Shown: piece by piece, positions 7,303 to 13,518 of the stretch
How positions within the stretch are numbered: position 1 is the first letter of the stretch
How the letters are laid out: each line of letters starts with the position of its first letter
Made by a program: the position numbers and the translations under genes
The notes under the pieces: generated by a model
Told to the model about the DNA's origin: nothing
Databases searched by the model: none
What the model saw: the letters and a program-made list of their open reading frames with translations, nothing else
Assembly (NCBI GenBank): GCA_964452285.1
Contig: CAYVKW010000013.1
Span: 1-26,958 of the forward strand
Length of the DNA stretch: 26,958 nt
Source of the DNA: JAUNST01 sp964452285
GTDB lineage: Bacteria; Patescibacteriota; Microgenomatia; UBA1400; PJMF01
Direction: 5' to 3'

Positions 7303-8490
7303 ATGAAAATTTTATTGTTAACTCCATATTTTGCGCCACATCAGGGCGGAAGTGAGATTTTTTTGGAAAATTTGGCGCGGCGACTTTTTCAGATAGATGA
7401 AAAGTGGACGACGGATGTGCTGACTTACAACACTGAAAAAGTCGCCGCGCAAGAAAAATTTATTGATGAAAAAAGTGGTAAAAGAATAGGCACGATTTAT
7501 CGTTTGCAAAGTTTAGAACCTTTGCGCAGTCAATTGGCTTTGCCAAATTATTTTCAGTTATTAGGTTTGTGGAAAAAATGGCAAGACGATGGAAACAAGT
7601 ATGATTTAGTGATTTCAAATACAAGGTTTTTTGATAATTCTCAATGGGCGCCAAAATTGGCGAAAAAAATGGGAGCAAAAGTGGTGCTGGTAGATTTTTG
7701 CGCTGACCATCCAAATCATAAAAATCGCCTAATAACTGAAATTGCTGGATACACAGACACTATTTTAACTAAGAAATTGAAAAATAAATACGACTTGATC
7801 ATTGCAACAAGTGAAGCAACAAAAAAGTTTTTGCAAAAAATGCAGTTGCCAGCGGCAAAAACGGTAATTTACAACGGTGTAGAAGAAGCATTTTTTGCTC
7901 AAAATAAAATAGAGAAAACTAATCAGCCGATACAAATTACTTTTGCTGGGAGATTGATAAAAAATAAACATCCGGAAGTATTTTTAGCGGCAGCAGAGAC
8001 GGTCTTAGAAAAGTTTCCTCAGTGCAAATTTAATTTGGTCGGTGAAGGACCGATGGCAAAAGAACTAAAAGAAAAGTGGAAAGACCTACCAAGAGAAAAA
8101 CAAAAGCAAATAAAAATTTGGGGAGGACTGGAAAGAAGCCAATTGGCAAAATTGTTGTGGCAGACAACGATATTAGTACACCCTTCCACACATAGCGAAG
8201 GCTTGCCAACAATTTTGCCTGAAGCTGGTTTTTGCGAAGCGGTAATCGTGGCAAGTAAGGCAGGTGATTCGGAACAAATAGTTCAAAATGAAAAAACTGG
8301 AACGATACTGAAAGAACCAACAAGGGCGCAAGAATTGGCGCGAACTTTGGAAAAATATCTAACTGAACCAGAATTGATAGAAAAGCAAAGCCAAGCAATT
8401 TCCAAATTGGTCAAAGATAAGTTTACTTTGACACAACAAGTAGAAAAGTTCAAAGGGATGGCAAAAGAATTGACGGAACAAAACGAGTAA
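7303..8490 (+). CDS. GT4-family glycosyltransferase
   Basis: 395 residues from ATG 7303. MKILLLTPYFAPHQGGSEIF is the standard GT-B N-terminus with the glycine loop that faces the acceptor. The second domain opens with ITFAGRLIKNKHPEVF, and the donor-site E-x7-E motif is in EGLPTILPEAGFCEA, here ending PEAGFCEA, as in GT4 enzymes using nucleotide sugars. Length is usual for the family and no membrane segment is seen, so a cytoplasmic, membrane-associated enzyme is expected. An in-frame ATG at 7282 exists but starts inside a TATGAT box, and the family begins at the later Met. It diverges from the three-gene glycan operon and probably serves the same pathway. Substrate unknown. Confidence 0.85.
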   Translation: MKILLLTPYFAPHQGGSEIFLENLARRLFQIDEKWTTDVLTYNTEKVAAQEKFIDEKSGKRIGTIYRLQSLEPLRSQLALPNYFQLLGLWKKWQDDGNKYDLVISNTRFFDNSQWAPKLAKKMGAKVVLVDFCADHPNHKNRLITEIAGYTDTILTKKLKNKYDLIIATSEATKKFLQKMQLPAAKTVIYNGVEEAFFAQNKIEKTNQPIQITFAGRLIKNKHPEVFLAAAETVLEKFPQCKFNLVGEGPMAKELKEKWKDLPREKQKQIKIWGGLERSQLAKLLWQTTILVHPSTHSEGLPTILPEAGFCEAVIVASKAGDSEQIVQNEKTGTILKEPTRAQELARTLEKYLTEPELIEKQSQAISKLVKDKFTLTQQVEKFKGMAKELTEQNE

Positions 8491-8761
8491 AAAAGGACAG
8501 TGATAAGAGAATTGATGAAACTGAGGTAGAAAAGGTAAACAACTTGACCAGAAAAATAGCTTAATTAAAAAATGGCTTGACTGAAAAATCGGCGGCAAAA
8601 AAAATGAAAAGTCTGTTGGTCAAAATTGGCAATAGAGAGAATTGGTTTTGCGAAGATGAAAATCGGCGGCAAAAATAGATGGTAAAAATCGAAGGTGAGA
8701 ATCGTCTCAGTGAGCACAAAAAATCACTAATAAGATAGTAGTTGGAAACGGTGCGATAAAA
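8491..8761. other. Gene-free convergent region with a short direct repeat
   Basis: No supported gene lies in this stretch between two convergent genes. The 17-bp sequence aaaatcggcggcaaaaa occurs twice in the same direction (8585-8601 and 8659-8675), and related fragments (aaaatcgaagg, agaatcg) follow. No good terminator is visible. It may be decayed coding sequence, but no homology can be recognised. Confidence 0.4.
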
Positions 8762-10570
8762 TTAATGGTGAGGCTCGCTTTTGAGGACACCAATATTGAC
8801 AAAATCAAGAGCGGAAAGATCGCCTGAAATCACCACCTGATCAAATTGATCGGTAGCGGGCAATTCTACCCAACTATTGTCTTGGTCGCGGTTTTCCGCA
8901 GAAGGTTTTTGATAAGTCCATTCGTGGTTCTGCATCACCCAAGTTTTTTCGCTATCAGAACGCGTATCGGTGGTAGGACCACCGTCTTTAGCTAAGACGT
9001 GCGGCTGGAAATCAAAAACGTCAACTGATTGACCGTCTTTGCGAAATTCCACGGCAAAAGTGGTACCACGCAGTTCTGGTTTAACAGAAACAAAAGCAGC
9101 TAAAATTGCTTCTGGATTGTTGTCCAAAGCCGTTTCGTAGGGAGTTTTTTCTTGGAGTTGACCATCTTCGCCCGTTTGTTGAATAAGAGCAGCAGGATCA
9201 AGGGCTAAAGTTAATTCTCCCTGATAAGGAGATTGAAGGTCAAAAGTGAGGACATCGGCTTTTGTCTGGGCAATACTTTCTCCAGCTTCAAGAACGCGGG
9301 CACCACGAATACCCTTATCAACCGTCCAAGTGAGATAATCACCGTTTTCAGCACGACGAATGCGATAGGTGCCGTCACCCATATCTTCCACTGAACCTTC
9401 TTCATTGGCGCCGATAATAGCAGCTTCGATAGTAAAAGGTGAGGAAACTTCTTTGCGACCAAAGTGAAAAGTAACTTCTTGGCCAGCGGGTAAATCTGGA
9501 AGACGAACGATATAAGTATTGGTGGACTTTTTGTCAACGATAACTTCTGGCGTGCCAGAATCGTTTTGGGCATCAACGGCTGTTTCATAACGACTAGAAA
9601 TGATTTCAGCCTGGTTATTAATAGTAATGAGCTCAATCGGCAAGCCATCAGGGGCGGTCGTACTAGGAAAAAGAGTGGCTTTGATGCGATCATTGTGGCT
9701 AGCATAGCCGTTCAAATCATCTGGATTGCTCGTGTCCATCGTGCTCATATCAAAAGAAGAACGTTGCAACTGAGTATCCCAGCCAATCGGTTCATTGGCA
9801 GTAGGATCGACAACAAAACTAACTTCTAACTGACCGCCCTGCTCTCCCCCAGCGGCGGTAAGAGTGCCAGAATTAGAATAGCGAATATCAACGGTGCCAG
9901 TTTTTTTCACCCGGAAAAGAAAGGTCCAAGGTTGACCTTCACCACTATCAGAAGTAATAACACGATACCAGTCCACATTACCATCGCTGTCGGTCTCGCT
10001 GACACCCAAAGTGGCACGCTCCTGAGGCGAAATTTTGACAATTTGCATTTCTGGAGCGAACTCGGGCACAATTTCGCCATCAAGAGCCTCATACTCTGGA
10101 GTGGCGGTAGACGTTTCGGTCTTGACTTGCCTGACAACTTGATGATCCGGAGTAAGATTTTGCACTGCCGCTTCAGCGGAGTTTTGTTGAGCGGAGCGCG
10201 CTTCTGCGGCAGCGCTGCCAGCGAGATTGAAAGCCAAAATAGCAGAAATAGCTTTTTTCAGCCAAGCGCGAGATTGAGTTTTTTCTTGCTGAGGAGATTG
10301 AGTTTCACTGATGAAGCCGTTTGCAATCGTGGAGTCAAAATCTGGAGTGGTGGTAACAGAAGGAGTTTCTTCGGAAGAAAAAGCGACGTTGGAAGCGTCA
10401 GTTTCAGAGGTGGAAAATTCAGCAGTGGACGTATCAGAAAGAAGAGGAGGAGAAATATTTTCAGAAGTTGATGAAGCAGGCGGCAAAGGGAATTCTGTCT
10501 CAACGTCAGGAATAGGAATATTAAAATCAACTTCTTCGTTTGAGTTTGGAGATAAAGTTTCTTTAGACAT
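8762..10570 (-). CDS. Exported protein with N-terminal extension and a new C-terminal domain
   Basis: 602 residues, family unknown. Residues 1-100 are acidic, rich in Ser, Thr and Pro. Residues 101-127 read like a signal peptide placed inside the protein: RAWLKK, a hydrophobic AISAILAFNLAGSA core, then AAEARSA. After that come about 260 residues of predicted beta-rich sequence. Residues 387-602 form a domain shared with the next gene (10812-11630). Shared blocks are YLTW, DPAALIQQTGEDG, AILAAFVS, GGPT, RDQ-NS-VELP and NIGVL. No Met, GTG or TTG near residue 100 would give a conventional start. It has its own promoter, 50 bp upstream, and a terminator separates it from the paralogue. Confidence 0.7.
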   Translation of the reverse strand: MSKETLSPNSNEEVDFNIPIPDVETEFPLPPASSTSENISPPLLSDTSTAEFSTSETDASNVAFSSEETPSVTTTPDFDSTIANGFISETQSPQQEKTQSRAWLKKAISAILAFNLAGSAAAEARSAQQNSAEAAVQNLTPDHQVVRQVKTETSTATPEYEALDGEIVPEFAPEMQIVKISPQERATLGVSETDSDGNVDWYRVITSDSGEGQPWTFLFRVKKTGTVDIRYSNSGTLTAAGGEQGGQLEVSFVVDPTANEPIGWDTQLQRSSFDMSTMDTSNPDDLNGYASHNDRIKATLFPSTTAPDGLPIELITINNQAEIISSRYETAVDAQNDSGTPEVIVDKKSTNTYIVRLPDLPAGQEVTFHFGRKEVSSPFTIEAAIIGANEEGSVEDMGDGTYRIRRAENGDYLTWTVDKGIRGARVLEAGESIAQTKADVLTFDLQSPYQGELTLALDPAALIQQTGEDGQLQEKTPYETALDNNPEAILAAFVSVKPELRGTTFAVEFRKDGQSVDVFDFQPHVLAKDGGPTTDTRSDSEKTWVMQNHEWTYQKPSAENRDQDNSWVELPATDQFDQVVISGDLSALDFVNIGVLKSEPHH

Positions 10571-10619
10571 AAAAACTTTCTTAAAAATAAATAAGGGCCA
10601 AAAATTTTTAGCTAGGATA

Positions 10620-10648
10620 GTTTTAGCATTTTTTTACGGAAAAGTCAA
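10620..10648 (-). promoter_or_regulatory. Promoter of the 602-residue exported protein
   Basis: On the minus strand TTGACT (10643-10648), a 17-nt spacer, then TAAAAC (10620-10625) preceded by TGc (extended -10). The expected start is near 10613, about 43 nt before the ATG at 10570. Confidence 0.55.
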
Positions 10649-10727
10649 ATATTTATGAGAAAAGGTAAGCTGAAGCGGCTGAAACGCATTTTGAACAGAC
10701 ATTTCATTGATCTAATTTGAGATAAGG

Positions 10728-10751
10728 AAAAGCCCGCCGTGAGGCGGGCTT
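10728..10751 (-). terminator. Rho-independent terminator after the smaller exported protein
   Basis: A perfect 9-bp GC-rich stem (aagcccgcc / ggcgggctt, 10730-10738 and 10743-10751) with a 4-nt loop. On the minus strand it is followed by tttt. It lies about 60 nt after the stop of the gene at 10812. Confidence 0.8.
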
Positions 10752-10775
10752 ATGAAGAGTCGTTCATTGTCGAGA

Positions 10776-10799
10776 CTGGCAGGCGCGAAGCGCTACCAG
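10776..10799 (-). other. Second hairpin between the stop codon and terminator
   Basis: Interrupted inverted repeat ctgg-(cag)-gcgc / gcgc-(ta)-ccag with loop gaa, about 12 nt after the stop of the smaller exported-protein gene. It may be a 3' stability element. Without a T run it is not a terminator by itself. Confidence 0.35.
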
Positions 10800-10811
10800 C
10801 CTCTGTCATAC

Positions 10812-11630
10812 TTACTTATTATCGCTATCGCCGCCGGACCAGCCGTCGGCGTCACTGCCTTCTAGCAGTAACACACCGATGTTAATCCAGTCGATAGCGG
10901 CGAGATTGCCGCTGACCTTCACGATATAATCGTGAGATGGCGGCAACTCAACGTAACTGTTTTCCTGATCGCGATCGTCGGTACTGGGATTACGATAACC
11001 CCAGGCAGATAGTGTCCCCGACCAACGGTCGTTGGCATCGTCTACGGTGGGGCCACCATTTAAGGCTAAACGATGAAGCGTGAGATACTCGTAATTGAGT
11101 ACCTCGTTGGTGGTGGCGTCAAGCCACTCCACCAACAATTCCGTACCGCGGTAAGCCTCATTGAGGCTTACAAATGCAGCTAAGATGGCGTTTTCGCCGG
11201 CGTTGCCGACGAGCGCCATCTCGTATGGCACTTTGTCTTGGAGTTTGCCGTCTTCACCGGTTTGCTGAATAAGAGCGGCAGGATCAACCCGGAAGCTAAC
11301 CGACCCGTACAAGTCAGCGGTGAGATTGACGTCAACGACGTCACTCTTAATTTGAGTAAGGCTCTCGCCTTCATTGAGTTGACGCTCTCCCTGGAACATC
11401 TTATTGATGCTCCAAGTGAGATAAGCACCATCCTGAGCACGGCGGGCGCGAACCCAGCGGCCATCGAGATACTCGATGGCGCCGTTTTCATCGGCGCCGG
11501 TTAAAGTCAAATTGTATTTTTCCGTCGCCGGATTGACAACGGAACCAGACTGCGCTTCGGGCGCGGCGAAAGCCGCGCTGATGTTGAGAACCATAACAAG
11601 GACCAAGACAACCGTAAAAAGTTTCTTCAT
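10812..11630 (-). CDS. Secreted single-domain paralogue of the 602-residue protein
   Basis: 272 residues from ATG 11630, family unknown. The start is set by a strong Shine-Dalgarno (taaggagg, 11639-11646) and a textbook signal peptide: MKKLF, a hydrophobic core (residues 6-19), then AAFAA-PEA, cleaved near residue 23. Nearly all the mature protein (from about residue 45) is the same domain as residues 387-602 of the neighbouring protein, with DPAALIQQTGEDG, AILAAFVS, GGPT and NIGVL. It has no cysteine. The end is acidic and Gly/Ser-rich. An in-frame ATG at 11723 would add 31 polar residues before the signal peptide. Base composition is visibly richer in G+C than its neighbours (sampled lines near 47-57 percent, against about 42 percent in a sampled line of the paralogue). 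It has a consensus promoter and a long structured leader. Confidence 0.75.
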   Translation of the reverse strand: MKKLFTVVLVLVMVLNISAAFAAPEAQSGSVVNPATEKYNLTLTGADENGAIEYLDGRWVRARRAQDGAYLTWSINKMFQGERQLNEGESLTQIKSDVVDVNLTADLYGSVSFRVDPAALIQQTGEDGKLQDKVPYEMALVGNAGENAILAAFVSLNEAYRGTELLVEWLDATTNEVLNYEYLTLHRLALNGGPTVDDANDRWSGTLSAWGYRNPSTDDRDQENSYVELPPSHDYIVKVSGNLAAIDWINIGVLLLEGSDADGWSGGDSDNK

Positions 11631-11663
11631 GAAATTTTCCTCCTTAAGATTATTTTTGGTAAC

Positions 11664-11773
11664 AGTGGTCTGGCGGGGACGATCCCCACCGAGATGATTG
11701 TTCGCCATGAACAGCTTCTTCATGATATTACCTCCTTGGTGGGGATCATGAACCCCGTTTTAGTCAGACCACT
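11664..11773 (-). promoter_or_regulatory. Nested inverted repeat enclosing a duplicated translation start region
   Basis: Three collinear pairs of arms: agtggtctg / cagaccact (11664-11672, 11765-11773), cgggg / ccccg (11674-11678, 11753-11757) and gatccccacc / ggtggggatc (11681-11690, 11738-11747). The 47-nt loop carries a Shine-Dalgarno (aaggaggt) and ATG 11723, so a fold would present the first start in a loop. The stem ends about 20 nt before the second Shine-Dalgarno used by ATG 11630. Confidence 0.6.
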
Positions 11774-11789
11774 TGTCGCGAGCAAGTAA

Positions 11790-11843
11790 GATCTGCCGTT
11801 TAATGCTCAAGCGCTCAAAGCCTGGAGAATTAAACGGCAGATC
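11790..11843 (-). repeat. Perfect 14-bp inverted repeat in the leader
   Basis: Arms gatctgccgtttaa (11790-11803) and ttaaacggcagatc (11830-11843), separated by 26 bp. It could be an RNA stem in the leader or a paired binding site for a dimeric regulator. Confidence 0.6.
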
Positions 11844-12025
11844 CAAAACTCAACTAAAGTAGATCGACTAACCAAAGAAGAAAAGAGGAAAATAATTAAG
11901 TAAATATGAACTTGTTAAACAGCGTGGAAAATCGTGAAGATTTTCCGACTCTTGCTCGATTTTAAGAAGCGAGGGTCAAGCTAATTCGAAAATGAAAAAG
12001 CGACGCGACGCAAAACTTAATCTCG

Positions 12026-12060
12026 AGCGCGCGGCTGGCTGCTACAACCAGCCGCGCGCT
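12026..12060 (-). other. GC-rich 13-bp hairpin in the leader
   Basis: Arms agcgcgcggctgg (12026-12038) and ccagccgcgcgct (12048-12060) with a 9-nt loop. No T run follows on either strand, so a structural or processing role is more likely than termination. Confidence 0.5.
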
Positions 12061-12078
12061 AAAGACTAGATTTCTTTC

Positions 12079-12115
12079 AAAAAGACAAAAGTAAAAGAGC
12101 GAGCAGCTTTTGTCT
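12079..12115 (-). terminator. Possible terminator or attenuator downstream of map
   Basis: On the minus strand an agacaaaag / cttttgtct stem (12083-12091, 12107-12115) with a 15-nt loop, then a run of five T (12079-12083, first T in the stem). It could end the secY-adk-map transcript. Because it also lies about 36 nt downstream of the promoter start at about 12151, it could attenuate that transcript. The stem is A/T-rich and weak. Confidence 0.35.
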
Positions 12116-12157
12116 GGTAAAGGATAAAAAGTAACTTAACTGGACAAAAGTATAGCT

Positions 12158-12186
12158 ATTATATCACAATAGTACTTATTTGTCAA
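12158..12186 (-). promoter_or_regulatory. Fully consensus sigma70-type promoter
   Basis: On the minus strand TTGACA (12181-12186), exactly 17 nt, then TATAAT (12158-12163), preceded by TGa (extended -10). Both hexamers match consensus completely. The start is expected near 12151. It lies 26 bp after the map stop and drives the structured leader and the small exported protein. Confidence 0.8.
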
Positions 12187-12211
12187 TAGTTATAGGATAC
12201 TCAATAAGAAC

Positions 12212-12940
12212 TTAAGTTAAAATCTCTGGACCATCGGCAGTGACTAGAATAGTTTCTTCAAAAAGACCGGTCAAGCTACGGTCGTAAGTTTCATAAGTCC
12301 AACCGTCGGCGGCCAAAACTAAATCGCAATTCCCTTCTGCATACATGACTTCGATAGCCATAGTGTCACCTTCTTTGATAATTTTGTGACGGTCACCTTT
12401 GTTGGGAACATTAGGAATAAGGGGCTCCATATGGAGCTCTTTGCCAATATAGTGGCCAGCTAATTGATAGCTGGGCGAAAAGCCGGCTTTACGAATAGTC
12501 TTATCAATAATATGAGAAAGATCGTGAATAGAATTGCCGGGAAAAGCATGAGCAATGGTTTTGTCCAAAGTATGCTGTCCAACTTCCAAGAAACGATCTA
12601 GGCGGGCGTTGCTTTGACCAGCAATAAAACTGATAGAAGTATCCAAATTCCAACCTTCCCAGAGAAGACCGAGATCAATAGAAATCAAGTCGCCGTCATT
12701 GACAATAATTTTGGGGGTGGGAATACCATGAACAATACCCTCATTTTTATTAATACAAGTAGCCCAATGGTAATCAGGAACAAGAGAAAAATTGGGCGTG
12801 GCACCAGCCGCCTTGATCAGGCGCTGAGCTTCGTTTTCAATGTCCATGAAAGTTTTACCGACAGTAGTAAAGCCTTGAAGTTGCTTTTTGATAACTTTTA
12901 ACTTGGCGCCACCCTGGCGCATGGCAAGAATACGATCCAT
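12212..12940 (-). CDS. map: Methionine aminopeptidase, type I
   Basis: 242 residues. It removes the initiator Met from new cytoplasmic proteins using a two-metal centre. Visible ligands match the family: the Asp pair spaced by 11 in DLGLLWEGWNLD (about residues 93-104), His in AGHYIGKELHMEP (about 162-174), Glu in IEVMYAEG, and Glu in LFEETILV near the end. The substrate-pocket His is in GIVHGIP. It is slightly shorter than usual because it begins at the MRQGGAKL helix, lacking a few leading residues. There are 9 nt between the adk stop and its ATG, so it is in an operon with secY and adk. The infA-rpmJ-rpsM-rpsK-rpsD-rpoA block that often follows is missing here. Confidence 0.95.
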   Translation of the reverse strand: MDRILAMRQGGAKLKVIKKQLQGFTTVGKTFMDIENEAQRLIKAAGATPNFSLVPDYHWATCINKNEGIVHGIPTPKIIVNDGDLISIDLGLLWEGWNLDTSISFIAGQSNARLDRFLEVGQHTLDKTIAHAFPGNSIHDLSHIIDKTIRKAGFSPSYQLAGHYIGKELHMEPLIPNVPNKGDRHKIIKEGDTMAIEVMYAEGNCDLVLAADGWTYETYDRSLTGLFEETILVTADGPEILT

Positions 12941-12949
12941 AAGAGAACG

Positions 12950-13486
12950 TTACTTTTCTAAATGGCGACAGATATTGGCAAAAACTTCTTCCACAGTTTG
13001 CTCGCCGTCAATTTTAATTAATTTATTCTTTTTTTGATAATAATCTAGAACAGGCATGGTCCATTCATGGAAAAGTTCAATGCGTTTGCGGATGGCTTGC
13101 AGAGTTTCATCCTCGCGGTCGCTAACGCGACCGCTAATGCGCCATAAAGCTTCACGATCTGAGACATCCAAAAAAATGACTTGGTCAACGCCGCCGTTGA
13201 AAACTTCGGCTTGAACCTCTGTTCGAGGATAACCATCCAAAATATAGCCGTTGGCGTATTCTGGTTTTTTCAGATATTCCAAAATAACATCGTTAGTCAT
13301 ATCGTCGGAAACAAGCTGTCCAGAATTCAAAGTTTCTTTGAGTAAACGACCAGTAGGAGTTTTTTCTTTGGCCATTTGACGAAAAATATGACCGGAGGAG
13401 AGGTAAGGAATGTTAAATTTCTCGGCTAGAAGATTGCCCTGAGTGGACTTGCCAGCACCTTGAATTCCAACTAAAATCAATTTCAT
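12950..13486 (-). CDS. adk: Adenylate kinase, short-LID form
   Basis: 178 residues. It balances adenine nucleotides (ATP + AMP to 2 ADP) in the cytoplasm. The P-loop GIQGAGKSTQ (residues 7-16) is present, though Ile-Gln replaces the usual Pro pair and Ser the usual Gly before Thr. YLSSGHIFR fits the AMP-binding site and ILDGYPRTEVQ the DGFPR motif. The LID is the short type: GRVSDREDETLQAIRKRI runs straight into HEWTMPVLDYY, with no zinc-binding insert, which explains the length (about 214 in long forms). It lies between secY (32 nt) and map (9 nt), a classic order. Confidence 0.93.
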   Translation of the reverse strand: MKLILVGIQGAGKSTQGNLLAEKFNIPYLSSGHIFRQMAKEKTPTGRLLKETLNSGQLVSDDMTNDVILEYLKKPEYANGYILDGYPRTEVQAEVFNGGVDQVIFLDVSDREALWRISGRVSDREDETLQAIRKRIELFHEWTMPVLDYYQKKNKLIKIDGEQTVEEVFANICRHLEK

Positions 13487-13518
13487 AAAAGTGATTAGCT
13501 TTCTATGTTGTAATTACT

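Larger units (their letters stand above)
11631..12151 (-). ncRNA. Candidate long structured 5' leader or small RNA
   Basis: From the predicted start (about 12151) to the ATG at 11630 the minus-strand transcript has about 520 nt with no supported gene. It holds, in order: an 8-9 bp repeat (12083-12115) followed by five T; a 13-bp GC-rich hairpin (12026-12060); a weaker cttgctcg/cgag-caag repeat near 11951-11978; an 8-bp hairpin (11926-11946); a perfect 14-bp repeat (11790-11843); and a nested three-part repeat (11664-11773) around the first translation start. I compared it by eye with tmRNA, RNase P and SRP RNA and saw none of their hallmarks. Whether it is a cis regulator, a separate RNA or several elements is unknown. 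Confidence 0.45.

Noticed and set aside
9932..10471. 179-codon open frame on the plus strand
   Set aside because: It is antisense to the 602-residue protein, with no recognisable motif or ribosome site; a shadow of the coding frame.
11631..11723. ATG 11723 as the main start of the small exported protein
   Set aside because: The signal peptide begins exactly at ATG 11630 with a perfect Shine-Dalgarno. The upstream start is kept only as a regulatory observation.
11664..11843. Miniature transposable element
   Set aside because: The inverted repeats are nested and carry translation signals. No flanking target duplication or second copy in the window was seen.
12026..12060. Rho-independent terminator
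   Set aside because: The stem is strong but no T run follows on either strand.
11631..12151. tmRNA, RNase P RNA or SRP RNA in the structured leader
   Set aside because: None of the hallmark sequences (tRNA-like end with CCA, P4 core, SRP tetraloop core) was seen on the minus strand.
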